The notes below the pieces were generated by a model. That model made no database searches and was not told the DNA's origin. It was given only the letters and a program-made list of their open reading frames with translations. Made by a program: the position numbers and the translations under genes. Below are positions 18,438 through 27,024 of a DNA stretch of 64,000 nt, one piece after another (position 1 is the first letter of the stretch; every line of letters starts with the position of its first letter). The stretch comes from Rhodothermales bacterium. Lineage in GTDB: Bacteria > Bacteroidota > Rhodothermia > Rhodothermales > Bin80. The stretch is taken from the NCBI GenBank assembly GCA_951812585.1, contig OX638318.1:2230380-2294379 (forward strand). The letters run 5' to 3'.

Positions 18438-19574
18438 ATGGCACGAATCGTTGAAGTAACGAGCGGCCGCGACCTGCGGCGCTTCATAGAGTTACCGTAC
18501 AGCCTCTACCGGGGCCATCCGTACTGGGTGCCCCAGCTCCGCAAGGAGATCCGCCATACGCTCAGCCGCAAGCACAATGCGTTTTTTGAGCATAGCGACA
18601 TGGCCTTGTTTCTGGCGCTGAACGACGCCGGCAAGGTTGTCGGCCGCATAGCCGGCATTCTGAACGCGATGCACTTGAAGACGCATAAGGACGGGGTCGG
18701 CTTCTTCGGCTTCTTCGAGTGTGAGGAGCGGTACGAGACGGCGGAAGCGCTCTTGGAGGCTGTTGCCTCTTGGGCGCGGGCGCAGGGCCTGAGTGCGCTG
18801 CGGGGTCCTACTAATCCAACGCTGAACGACTCGTCGTCGCTGCTCATGGCCGGGTTTGATCGGATGCCGGCCATCCTCATGCCTTACAACTTCGCGTATT
18901 ACAAGGACTACTTGATGCGGTGGGGATTCAGGGAGGCCATGAAGATCTGGGCCTTCTACCTCCACTACAAGCATGCCAAGTATTCGCGCATGATCCGTGG
19001 AGCCGAAATCGTGAAGCGACGCAACCCCGGATTGAAGCTACGCACCCTGGACATGTCCAGGTACTACGAGGATGTCGAGATCATGCGTCAGATCTGGAAT
19101 GATGGCTGGAAGCACAACTGGGGTTTTGTGCCGATCACAGAGAACGAATTCAGGCAGATGGCGAAGGAGTTCAAGAGTGTGGTGGACCCGCGGATCTGCT
19201 ATATCCTGGAGCATCATGACGAGCCGGTGGCGTTCTCTGTTTCCCTGCCCAACATCAACCCAGCGCTCAAGAAGCTGCCGGATGGTCGCCTGTTTCCGTT
19301 TGGGTTGGCGAAGATTCTGCTGCACGAGAAGTTTGGCGGCTTCAACGAGATTCGCATGCCGCTGATGGGTGCCAAGCAGAAGGTGCATGGCCGCGCCTTC
19401 GATGTGCTGCCGGTTCTGGAAACGATGGTGAAGAGCCCGTCTTACGGGTATGAAGCGTGTGAAAACAGTTGGATTCTGGACTCCAACACCATCTTGAAGA
19501 ATCTCATTTCCGCCTTGGGCGGTGCTGTAGACCGGGAGTACGCGATCCTCGAGAAGGACCTCTCCACGCCATAG
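18438..19574 (+). CDS. GNAT-superfamily acyltransferase, possible ceramide-type N-acyltransferase
   Basis: A 378-residue protein starting MARIVEVTSGRDLRRFIELP, 40 bases after the alpha-oxoamine synthase. The pattern YSLYRGHPYWVPQLRKEI, then KVVGRIAGILNA, GFFGFFECEERYETAEALLEAVASWA and RGPTNPTLNDSSSLLMAGFD belongs to a large GNAT-like family common in Bacteroidota. Bacterial ceramide synthase of Caulobacter is also a GNAT-superfamily protein found with serine palmitoyltransferase, so N-acylation of a long-chain base is the leading hypothesis. Substrate assignment is inference from position. No membrane helix is obvious. Confidence 0.75.
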   Translation: MARIVEVTSGRDLRRFIELPYSLYRGHPYWVPQLRKEIRHTLSRKHNAFFEHSDMALFLALNDAGKVVGRIAGILNAMHLKTHKDGVGFFGFFECEERYETAEALLEAVASWARAQGLSALRGPTNPTLNDSSSLLMAGFDRMPAILMPYNFAYYKDYLMRWGFREAMKIWAFYLHYKHAKYSRMIRGAEIVKRRNPGLKLRTLDMSRYYEDVEIMRQIWNDGWKHNWGFVPITENEFRQMAKEFKSVVDPRICYILEHHDEPVAFSVSLPNINPALKKLPDGRLFPFGLAKILLHEKFGGFNEIRMPLMGAKQKVHGRAFDVLPVLETMVKSPSYGYEACENSWILDSNTILKNLISALGGAVDREYAILEKDLSTP

Positions 19575-20225
19575 CGCGCACGCAGCAGCCGCTACGGTGA
19601 CTGTCCGCGCGTTCGGTCTGCGCTTGCACACCCGACCCCAGCACGACAAGGCGCCCGCAGGGCGCCCAGGCACCTCGCGCCACTTTGGCCATACAGTTCC
19701 GCAATCGTGCGGCCATCCCGGCGTATCTGCTGGACATCGTCCGATCGAGCCACGGCGGTGCAATGACTTTTGATCCCGGCATAACGATTCTCCCAGCCTA
19801 GGATACGCCGGCACAGCCGGCCCCTGCGAACATCCTGCAAACAGTGCTCGAATGCGCTCCAATACGGCTACCCGCGCCTTGAAATCGGCGGGGGTGCCCC
19901 TCTTTTTCACAAGTAAATGTACCGCGTTCCTGGAAGCAGGACTCCGTCTTGATTCACTGTCCAGCATTGGTGGGAGTATACATCAAAAGGCTTGCGTGCG
20001 TCTACCCAGCCGGTCCAGATTAACAAGGCATAACAAGAGGCAGAACAAGTAGGACCGAGGCAATAGACCTCTTGCTATCGGACCGTGCGAGCCAGGACCG
20101 CGGAGATCAAAACGTGATCATTGTGCAATTCTCCACGCCAAAACCTGCGCGCATAAACGCCTGGCTCTACGGCCTTGCGGGGTGATGCAGGCCGTACAGT
20201 GTGCAAAGCGAAGTACACGCCGTGC
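19575..20225. other. Intergenic region between convergent genes
   Basis: About 650 bases between the convergent GNAT and rhomboid genes. No credible gene was seen on either strand. Structured elements are a 7-bp hairpin with a 3-base loop at 19650-19666 (GGCGCCC/GGGCGCC) and a longer inverted repeat at 20168-20196. Neither has a following T run on the plus strand. Confidence 0.55.
20168..20196. terminator. Inverted repeat near the 3' end of the rhomboid gene
   Basis: TACGGCCTTGC at 20168-20178 pairs with GCAGGCCGTA at 20187-20196, with one bulged base and an 8-base loop. It lies about 30 bases beyond the rhomboid stop (minus strand) and could end that transcript or act in both directions. 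No T tract follows on either strand. Confidence 0.35.
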
Positions 20226-20825
20226 CTACAGCCCCAATTGGCGAAGGAAGAGCTGCAGTGCGGCGGGCTCGAGGATGATCGTTAGCAGCGCGCCACCAGC
20301 GGCACCGCCCAAGTGTCCCTCATGGGCGATGCCAGGCAGAAAACCCTTCCGGATGGCCCACAGCGAGCCTGCCACGAACAAAAGCGCAAAACCTATGGCG
20401 GGGACGGGTATCACGCCGAAGAAGTAGAGCAAATCAAGCGGCCGAAAAAGGCAATACCCGAACAAGACGCCGACAATGGCACCTGATGCGCCGATCGCCG
20501 AATACGCATGGTCATGCCGAAACAGTGCATAGGTAACCGCACTGCAGCAAAGCATCGAACCTGCATACAGCAGCAGGTAGTTTATCGGTCCCAGCCAGTG
20601 CTCAAGCGGCGGCCCGAAAAAGAATAGCGTGAAGAGGTTTGCAAAAAGGTGCCAGAAGCCGCCGTGAACAAAGGCGCTCGTGACCCAGCGGTACGATTGG
20701 CCTTGGCGTGAGGGGATGAACTTCAACCGGTCTATCAGCGTCCGGTCCACCCACAAGGCGTTGATGCTCACCAGCGCGATGGTGAGCATCAGGATCAATG
20801 TGACCGGTGCCGCAGCAAAATCCAT
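20226..20825 (-). CDS. Rhomboid family intramembrane serine protease
   Basis: A 199-residue polytopic membrane protein, with about six hydrophobic helices. The catalytic dyad is visible as IGASGAI (Ser at about 114) and AHEGHLGGAAGG (His at about 171). The typical early motif WRxxTxxFxHxxxxHLxxN appears as YRWVTSAFVHGGFWHLFANLFTLFFFG. Rhomboids cut substrates within the membrane. The start codon overlaps the purQ stop by one base (TGATG on the minus strand), so it is translationally coupled to a purine enzyme, an unexpected partner; no substrate is evident. Confidence 0.93.
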   Translation of the reverse strand: MDFAAAPVTLILMLTIALVSINALWVDRTLIDRLKFIPSRQGQSYRWVTSAFVHGGFWHLFANLFTLFFFGPPLEHWLGPINYLLLYAGSMLCCSAVTYALFRHDHAYSAIGASGAIVGVLFGYCLFRPLDLLYFFGVIPVPAIGFALLFVAGSLWAIRKGFLPGIAHEGHLGGAAGGALLTIILEPAALQLFLRQLGL

Positions 20826-21538
20826 CAGATATGACCGGCCGCGAGCCTATGGGCTGCATGCGCCATAAGACTGCGGAAAATGTGCGCCCCATCGGTGCCG
20901 CCGAGGATAGATTCAGCGCAGCGCTCAGGATGCGGCATCATGCCCAGTACATTGCCCTGTGCATTGATGATGCCGGCAATAGCGTGAAGGGATCCGTTCG
21001 GGTTGGATGCTGCATTGAGCGTGCCGTCCGCTGCCGCGTACCGAAACGCGACACGCCTATTGGCTTCGAGCATGTCAAGCGTCTCCTCCGAGGCAAAGTA
21101 GTTACCTTCGCCATGCGCAATAGGGATGCGCAGCACTTGGCCCGGCTGCAGCTGATTGGTAAACGGCGTGTCCGCATTCTCCACGCGAAGGTGAACCCAC
21201 TTGCAGGCAAATCTAAGGCTGGCATTGCGCAGCAAGGCGCCGGGCAAAAGCCCGGACTCGCACAGAACCTGAAAGCCGTTGCAGATTCCCAGAACTAGCC
21301 CGCCGGCCTCAGCAAACGCGACCACTCGCTCCATGATCGGGGAGAAACGGGCAACAGCCCCGGCGCGCAGGTAGTCGCCGTACGAAAATCCGCCCGGCAC
21401 TATAACCAGATCCAGATCAGATAGCGCTGTCTCCTTGTGCCACACGAAACGCGCGCGAAGCCCGAATACATGCCGGGCTACGTGGTAAGCGTCATGGTCG
21501 CAGTTTGAACCTGGGAAGACTATGACGCCTACATTCAT
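20825..21538 (-). CDS. purQ: Phosphoribosylformylglycinamidine synthase, glutaminase subunit PurQ
   Basis: A 237-residue class I glutamine amidotransferase. It begins [15 protein letters not shown], and carries [14 protein letters not shown], the nucleophile motif GICNGFQ (Cys at about 86) and the PHPERCAE His/Glu pair (about 203 and 205). PurQ supplies ammonia to PurL, which with PurS converts FGAR to FGAM in purine synthesis. Neither purL nor purS is in the window. It sits between yceI (five bases upstream) and the rhomboid gene on the same strand. Confidence 0.96.
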   Translation of the reverse strand: MNVGVIVFPGSNCDHDAYHVARHVFGLRARFVWHKETALSDLDLVIVPGGFSYGDYLRAGAVARFSPIMERVVAFAEAGGLVLGICNGFQVLCESGLLPGALLRNASLRFACKWVHLRVENADTPFTNQLQPGQVLRIPIAHGEGNYFASEETLDMLEANRRVAFRYAAADGTLNAASNPNGSLHAIAGIINAQGNVLGMMPHPERCAESILGGTDGAHIFRSLMAHAAHRLAAGHI

Positions 21539-21543
21539 GGATC

Positions 21544-22134
21544 TTACGCGTCCTTTACAAGCTCAAGCTCAAGGATGATCTCAACGTCGTGCCCGACGAT
21601 GGCTCCGCCGGCTTCGGTCAGGCGATTCCACATCAGACCGTATTCTGTGCGATTGACCGTGGTGCGGGCCTCAAAGCCAGCGCGCTCTGAGTCACCCATT
21701 GATGCGGATCCAAGATATTCTGCATTGAGCACGATCTCTTTCATCACATCCCGAATGGTGAGGTTGCCCACGAGCTCAAACGTGGATCCGTCCACATTCG
21801 TAACACCCGTGCTTTCAAACGTCATCGTGGGAAAGGCCTCAGCCGAAAAGAAGTCGTCCGACCGCAGGTGATTGTCACGGCGCTCATTGCTGGTGTTGAT
21901 GCTGGCCACTTGGATCGTCACCGTTGCCGCTACGGTGCTCAGGTCTTCCCCATCCATGGTGATGGTGGCGTCGTACTCACCGAAATCACCCCTAACGTTC
22001 GAGATACCAAGATGCCGGACCTTGAATCCAATCTTGGAATGCGCCATGTCGATGGACCAGGAATCGGGATCGTTGCCGCTGAAGGCGGTCAGCAGCATTA
22101 CTGCGGCTAAAGAAAGGATGAAACGTGGATACAT
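21544..22134 (-). CDS. YceI family periplasmic protein
   Basis: A 196-residue exported protein with a signal peptide ([16 protein letters not shown]) and the YceI lipocalin-like beta barrel: [62 protein letters not shown] and [12 protein letters not shown]. Family members bind isoprenoid or fatty-amide ligands in the periplasm. It is the first gene of a minus-strand run with purQ and the rhomboid; the promoter should lie in the gene-poor region to its right. Length is typical. Confidence 0.93.
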   Translation of the reverse strand: MYPRFILSLAAVMLLTAFSGNDPDSWSIDMAHSKIGFKVRHLGISNVRGDFGEYDATITMDGEDLSTVAATVTIQVASINTSNERRDNHLRSDDFFSAEAFPTMTFESTGVTNVDGSTFELVGNLTIRDVMKEIVLNAEYLGSASMGDSERAGFEARTTVNRTEYGLMWNRLTEAGGAIVGHDVEIILELELVKDA

Positions 22135-22559
22135 GGCTGCAGGCAGGTTGGTGAAGTTACATTTAACCGCGCAGGTGTGTGTCTGTTCAGAGCGCGAAAC
22201 TGCATTCAGGAGGATCGCATTGCGTATTCCGATGCAATGCCCCCCTGTCCTGAATGATCTTGTCCGTCTTTCCGACTATTCCGATCGATGTTGCCCGTTT
22301 TGCAGGGTCTCCAGGAGTTGGGTTGGCGTTTGGGTTTCAGGGTTGCGTTTGGTGGCGGGGGATGCTGTTTTGGTGGGAGGTATCTTGTCATCGTCCACCC
22401 TGTGGTCTACCCTGTCCTGTGTTGTGCACGTATACCTGAAGTTGCCACGTTACCCCCAAACCCCTTGTTTCAGGACACATGGGTCAAGGCGTTGTGCGGA
22501 CTGTTTTCCTGCCAAACAGGCAGAATCGGCCGATTTGGCTTGTTTCTGAGCGGTTTGCC

Positions 22560-22592
22560 CCCTGTTTGCAGGCATCGATATTGCAAACAGGG
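22560..22592. repeat. Perfect 11-bp inverted repeat
   Basis: CCCTGTTTGCA at 22560-22570 and TGCAAACAGGG at 22582-22592, separated by 11 bases. The left arm plus following GG reads CCTGTTTGCAGG, a motif that recurs with one change at 22673-22684. It could be a hairpin in RNA or a regulator binding site; no T tract follows on the plus strand. Confidence 0.5.
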
Positions 22593-23002
22593 TACACGAG
22601 ATACGTAAAGTGCCCACACGCTTTGGTTGTAACAGACTGCTCCGTTTGCTCATCGTGCTCGGCGATTTTGTGCCTGTTTTCAGGATAGCTCTGCCCTGAC
22701 AGTGCAAACCCAACACACGCCCGCGAACCTGCTGGTAATAGCCCCTATCGATGATAGTCCTCATGTACGTGGCCCGCATCCCCAAAACGTCAACCCAGCC
22801 TACCTCATCCGACACGACTGACGCGTCCGTGATCGTCAAGAAGACCCTCCTCAATATCACCGCGCTGCCGCTCTGCGTCATCGAGGGTCTTTGTATCCTG
22901 CTGCGCGCGTCGTACTCATCGGCGACGACCGCCGGACCGCTGCCGACGGAACACGGTCTTCTATGGGTCTGATCCACGCCTCCACCAGACTGGCGATGGC
23001 AT

Positions 23003-23016
23003 TGCGCCCGGGCGCA
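23003..23016. repeat. 14-bp perfect palindrome upstream of the Bat operon
   Basis: TGCGCCCGGGCGCA is a perfect palindrome 142 bases before the DUF58 start. It may be an operator or merely a GC-rich chance palindrome; no second copy was noticed. Confidence 0.4.
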
Positions 23017-23157
23017 CAACATGGATGGGTTGCATACTAGGACGCATGCATATAGCGTTTCGTCTTGTGCTGCATGGCGCTACGCCTGGCCAGGCGGTGA
23101 AGGTCAACTTTTCTGGCCGTATTTTGTTAACGGCGGGCTGAAGGACCGCACGCGCAA

Positions 23158-24033
23158 ATGATTCCAAAGGAGCTGTTCGCCAAAATCCGCCGGATCGAAA
23201 TACGCACCAAAGGGCTTGTGAATAATGTCTTCGGGGGAGAGTACAATTCGGCCTTCAAGGGGCGCGGCATCTCCTTTTCCGAGGTGCGACCCTACCAGGT
23301 GGGCGACGATATCCGGTCCATCGACTGGAACGTGACTGCGCGCGTGGGTGATGCCTACGTGAAGATCTTTGAAGAAGAACGCGAACAGACCGTGGTGCTG
23401 GTCGTGGACATTTCCGGTTCAGGTGACTTCGCCTCGCAGAACAAGTTCAAGCGGGAAATCGCTGCCGAAATCTGTGCCATCCTCGGATTCAGTGCCATCA
23501 AAAACAACGACAAGGTCGGACTGGTGCTCTTTTCCGATTCGGTGGAGCTGTTCGTGCCGCCCAAAAGCGGACGGCGTCATGTGCTTCGACTGATCCGCGA
23601 TCTCTTTGCACACCAACCAAGTTCACCACGGACCAGCATCGGGAACGCCCTGGAGTTTGTTTCGCACATGCTTCGACGACGGTCCATCGTGTTGATCGTC
23701 AGCGACTTTTTCGACGACGGGTATGAGCGGCCGCTGCGACTCTTGTCGCGCAGGCACGACACGGTCGCCATCCACCTGCAGGATGCGCGCGAATATGCGC
23801 TTCCTCCCATGGGCATGGTGGACCTCACCGATCCGGAAACCGGCCACACCAGGATGCTGGACACCGGAAGCCGCCGGGTACGACAGGCCTTTGCGGCGCG
23901 CGCGGAAGCCTTGCGCGAAGCCACAGCGCGTCGACTGCGGCGTGCACGCGTGGACCATGTCGGTATCGTGTGCGGCGAAGATTATGTCGAGCCACTGATG
24001 CGATTTTTTCGGCAGCGGGCAAGCGTAGCGTGA
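23158..24033 (+). CDS. DUF58 domain-containing protein of the Bat operon
   Basis: A 291-residue cytoplasmic protein with the DUF58 signature GRGISFSEVRPYQVGDDIRSIDWNVTAR cut as GRGISFSEVRPYQVGDD then IRSIDWNVTAR (about residues 36-62), followed by a VWA-like fold with VVLVVDISGSGDF (MIDAS-like DxSxS) and IVLIVSDFFDDGYE. These proteins are encoded with MoxR ATPases and VWA proteins and are thought to help chaperone or assemble complexes at the membrane. The usual upstream moxR gene is missing here. The stop overlaps the next ATG by one base. Confidence 0.92.
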   Translation: MIPKELFAKIRRIEIRTKGLVNNVFGGEYNSAFKGRGISFSEVRPYQVGDDIRSIDWNVTARVGDAYVKIFEEEREQTVVLVVDISGSGDFASQNKFKREIAAEICAILGFSAIKNNDKVGLVLFSDSVELFVPPKSGRRHVLRLIRDLFAHQPSSPRTSIGNALEFVSHMLRRRSIVLIVSDFFDDGYERPLRLLSRRHDTVAIHLQDAREYALPPMGMVDLTDPETGHTRMLDTGSRRVRQAFAARAEALREATARRLRRARVDHVGIVCGEDYVEPLMRFFRQRASVA

Positions 24034-25004
24034 TGCACCCAGCGTTGGCGGCGATACTGCTGGTTGGCATGATGCTGTGCGACCCGGTCCACGCACAGCG
24101 CGTGGAAGCACTGGCTTCAGTAGACAGCGCACGCGTCGGTGGGCGCTTCCTGCTCACCGTGTCGGCGCTGCATGGATTTTCGGAAGCACCAGCCTTCCCA
24201 GACCCGCAAGCAAGCCCTGGAGCGTTCGGTGATCTGGAAGATATCACGGTGGTTGCGCAGGGTCATGCGGTGCTGGGCCCGTCCGCGCGCCTGGACAGCA
24301 TCGTGTATGACGTGACCACCTTTGCACTGGACAGCGCCATCGTGCCGCCGCTGGAGGTGCGCTTGCAGGGAGGTGCCCTAGCCGCCAGCACCGTCGGATT
24401 TGTTTTGCCGGTGATCTCTGTGGTGCCGGCGGATGCGGATACGATCCGGGGCTTGGCAGATCCTGTGCTCTTCATGGAGCCGGACGCGCGGCTGCGCTGG
24501 CCCTGGGTGCTTCTGGGTCTGGCCGTGGTCATCGTTGCCGCGGCGCTCTGGTACTGGTATACGCGGAGCAGGACCACCGTAGTCGATGGCGAAGTCCCCG
24601 CAGGGCCGCAGCTTTCGCCGTACGAGCAGGCAATGAAGCGTCTTGAAGCATTGGAGCGGGCGGACCTGGCGGCGCCTGGCAGCGAAGAGCCATACTTCGT
24701 AGCGCTGTCCGAGGCGCTTAGGATGTACCTCGAGGCCCGCATCGGGGTGCCGGCGCTGGAAATGACGACCCGCGAGGTCCTGGATGCATTCTTGCACATC
24801 CGATACAAAGTGCCGGGCGGCGTGCCGGATGCGGTACAACGCGTACTCGGGCTCAGCGACCTGGTGAAATTTGCCGAGTTCACGCCTGCAATCCCGGAAA
24901 GCTGCGCGACCCTGGCGGAAGCCAGGCGCGTAGTGGAGCAACTCGAGGCCAAGCAGTTGCAGCTGGCGCAGGATGCCGCTCGTCAGGAGGAATTGGCTGG
25001 GTAG
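24033..25004 (+). CDS. Bat operon membrane protein (DUF4381-like)
   Basis: A 323-residue protein from the ATG at 24033, overlapping the DUF58 stop. It has a signal peptide (LAAILLVGMMLCDPVHA), an extracytoplasmic beta-rich region, one membrane helix (about 160-182, WPWVLLGLAVVIVAAALWYWY), and a cytoplasmic helical tail with YEQAMKRLEALERADL and EALRMYLEARIGVPALEMTTREVL. That arrangement and its place between DUF58 and BatA match the DUF4381-type component of Bat operons. The role is presumably to link the extracytoplasmic and cytoplasmic parts of the machine (inference). Confidence 0.8.
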   Translation: MHPALAAILLVGMMLCDPVHAQRVEALASVDSARVGGRFLLTVSALHGFSEAPAFPDPQASPGAFGDLEDITVVAQGHAVLGPSARLDSIVYDVTTFALDSAIVPPLEVRLQGGALAASTVGFVLPVISVVPADADTIRGLADPVLFMEPDARLRWPWVLLGLAVVIVAAALWYWYTRSRTTVVDGEVPAGPQLSPYEQAMKRLEALERADLAAPGSEEPYFVALSEALRMYLEARIGVPALEMTTREVLDAFLHIRYKVPGGVPDAVQRVLGLSDLVKFAEFTPAIPESCATLAEARRVVEQLEAKQLQLAQDAARQEELAG

Positions 25005-25006
25005 CA

Positions 25007-25990
25007 ATGGAGTTCGCAGCACCACAGTGGCTCTTTCTTTTGGCACTGCTGCCGCTCTGGGGCGGCTGGCAGTGGTGGCGCACGCGGCGCGCGGGTGGGC
25101 TGCGCTACAGCAACACGGATGCCGCATTTTCTGGGCCCCGCGGCTGGCGGGCCTATATCGCGGCGACGCCTGTGGTGGTGCGCATGGCGGCGCTGGTTCT
25201 GGCCATTCTGGCGCTGGCGCGCCCCCAAGTGCGCGACACCACGCAGGCGCGGTATGCAGAAGGTGTGGACATTGTGCTGGTGCTCGACACCTCAACATCC
25301 ATGCGGGCCGAGGACTTTCGGCCCAACCGGTTTGAGGCAGCGCGCGAAGTCGCTGCAGAGTTCGTTCAGGGACGCGTCTCAGACCGGATTGGTCTTATCG
25401 TCTTCGCAGGCAAGGCCTACACGCAGACGCCATTGACACTGGACTATCCTTTTCTGCTTGCGATGCTCGACGAAGTCAAGGTGGGGGATATAGAAGACGG
25501 CACTGCAATAGGGACGGCGCTGGCTACGGCGGTCAACCGCTTGAAGGATACCGCAGCGGAAAGCAAGGTGATCATCCTGCTGACCGATGGGCAGAACAAC
25601 CGGGGCGAAGTGGATCCGGTGACGGCCGCAGATGTCGCAGCTACCCTGGGCGTCCGGATCTACGCCATCGGCGTGGGTACGTATGGCGAGGCACCCTACG
25701 TGGTGAACAATCCATTCGGCGGGTCCAGGCGTCAGATGATCCCGGTCGAGATTGACGAAGACATGCTGCGCAGCGTATCCGGCAACACGGGTGGACAGTA
25801 CTTCCGCGCCACCAGCACCGATGCCTTGCGCAACATCTACGCCCAGATCAGTGAACTGGAGACAACCAAAGTAGAAACGCTGATCTATACAGAGTACGAA
25901 GATCGGTACGCCATCTACCTGTGGCCTGCGCTGCTGCTATTGCTCGCGGAGGTGCTGCTCGCTACGACCGTACTGCGCCGGTTTCCCTGA
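25007..25990 (+). CDS. batA: VWA domain membrane protein BatA
   Basis: A 327-residue protein with two N-terminal membrane helices (about 7-23 and 55-71), a von Willebrand A domain and a C-terminal helix (about 305-322). The MIDAS motif DTSTSM starts at residue 94, with TDGQNN later and the EDGTAIGTAL threonine loop. The segment YAEGVDIVLVLDTSTSMRAED is typical of BatA. In Bacteroides and Leptospira the Bat proteins support aerotolerance or envelope stress survival. It starts two bases after the previous stop. Confidence 0.95.
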   Translation: MEFAAPQWLFLLALLPLWGGWQWWRTRRAGGLRYSNTDAAFSGPRGWRAYIAATPVVVRMAALVLAILALARPQVRDTTQARYAEGVDIVLVLDTSTSMRAEDFRPNRFEAAREVAAEFVQGRVSDRIGLIVFAGKAYTQTPLTLDYPFLLAMLDEVKVGDIEDGTAIGTALATAVNRLKDTAAESKVIILLTDGQNNRGEVDPVTAADVAATLGVRIYAIGVGTYGEAPYVVNNPFGGSRRQMIPVEIDEDMLRSVSGNTGGQYFRATSTDALRNIYAQISELETTKVETLIYTEYEDRYAIYLWPALLLLLAEVLLATTVLRRFP

Positions 25991-25995
25991 CGATC

Positions 25996-27012
25996 ATGGC
26001 CTGGCTACACCCTGAGTTCTTGTGGACCTTTGCGGCAGTGCCCTTGGCAATCTTGCTGTTTGTGTACGCATGGTGGCGCCGCGGTGTATTGCGCAGGCGG
26101 TTTGGCGACGATACCCTGGTCAGGCGCTTGACGGCACTGGTGAACGGCCGTCGTCGTCGGTGGAAGTCGGCCCTGATGGTGGCGGGGATCGCATTCCTTT
26201 GTCTGGCACTCGCGGGGCCCAAGGTGGGCACCAAGCTGAAAGAGGTCAAGCGCGAAGGCGTGGATATCGTAATCGCACTGGATGTCTCCCTTTCCATGGA
26301 GGCGGAAGACGTAGCACCCAACCGGCTGAACCGGGCCAAGAACGAGCTCAAGAAGCTGCTGAGTGCGCTGCGCGGTGATCGGGTGGGGCTTGTGATCTTT
26401 GCAGGCGACGCCTTTCTGCAATGCCCGCTTACCACGGACTACAGCGCGCTGCGCCTTTTCCTTGATGTGGCCAGCCGCGACTTGCTTCCAACGCCCGGAA
26501 CGGACTTTGAGAAGGCCCTCAATGAGGCCGTGCGCGCGCTCGAAGGAGCGTCCAACGATGTTGAGGCGGAAGACCGGTCTCGCGCGGTCATGATCGTTTC
26601 AGACGGAGAAAACCATGTGCCCAACCTGGACGCAATCCTGCGCCGGGCCAGAGAAGCGAATGTGGTCATTTACACGGTGGGCGTAGGAGAAACCAGCGGC
26701 ACGCCGATACCGGTGTACGAAGGCGGGCGTCGCCGCTTCCACCGGGATCTCGCGGGAGAGATCGTGCAGACGAAGCTGGAAGAAGAGGAGCTTAAACGCC
26801 TGGCTAAAGACGGGGCGTACTTCCGTATCGCGCGAACATCCAGCAGCGTCATGCAGGTGATTCCAGCGCTGGAACGACTAGAGCGAACGGAGTTTGCTAC
26901 GGAGCAGTTCGAAGAGTACGCCGTCAAGTACCAGATTCCGCTCGTGCTGGCGCTCGTGCTCCTGATGGTCGAAGGACTCTTTTCGGCTCGGAAAAAACCA
27001 AACCTTCAGTAG
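25996..27012 (+). CDS. batB: VWA domain membrane protein BatB
   Basis: A 338-residue paralogue of BatA, starting at the ATG at 25996, five bases after the batA stop. It shows helices at about 9-27 and 57-73, the MIDAS motif DVSLSM at about 96, the metal-site threonine near TPGTDFEKAL and a closing helix (about 312-330). The conserved EAEDVAPNRLNRAKNELKKLL follows the MIDAS motif. Probably forms a membrane complex with BatA; the VWA domains face the periplasm or cytoplasm according to helix count, which I cannot settle. Confidence 0.95.
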   Translation: MAWLHPEFLWTFAAVPLAILLFVYAWWRRGVLRRRFGDDTLVRRLTALVNGRRRRWKSALMVAGIAFLCLALAGPKVGTKLKEVKREGVDIVIALDVSLSMEAEDVAPNRLNRAKNELKKLLSALRGDRVGLVIFAGDAFLQCPLTTDYSALRLFLDVASRDLLPTPGTDFEKALNEAVRALEGASNDVEAEDRSRAVMIVSDGENHVPNLDAILRRAREANVVIYTVGVGETSGTPIPVYEGGRRRFHRDLAGEIVQTKLEEEELKRLAKDGAYFRIARTSSSVMQVIPALERLERTEFATEQFEEYAVKYQIPLVLALVLLMVEGLFSARKKPNLQ

Positions 27013-27024
27013 TACAAAGCAGCT

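Larger units (their letters stand above)
22135..23157. other. 1-kb region without a convincing gene, rich in dyad motifs
   Basis: The longest gene-free stretch of the window, between the divergent yceI and Bat operons. Its base use differs from its surroundings, with many T/G-rich and TGTTT/AAACA words. The longest open frame (22450-23022, minus strand) has no recognisable motif and low-complexity composition. Dyads present: CTGCC/GGCAG around 22509-22523, the inverted repeat at 22560-22592, CCTGTTTTCAGG at 22673-22684 (similar to CCTGTTTGCAGG at 22561-22572), and a 14-bp palindrome at 23003-23016. Promoters for both flanking operons are expected here. Confidence 0.5.

Noticed and set aside
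19852-20052. 66-residue open frame in the gap after the GNAT gene
   Set aside because: No start signal, no family and ordinary shadow composition.
22450-23022. 190-residue minus-strand open frame in the gene-poor region
   Set aside because: Contains a short plausible stretch but no family motif, no start context and poor codon pattern; kept only as a note on the region.
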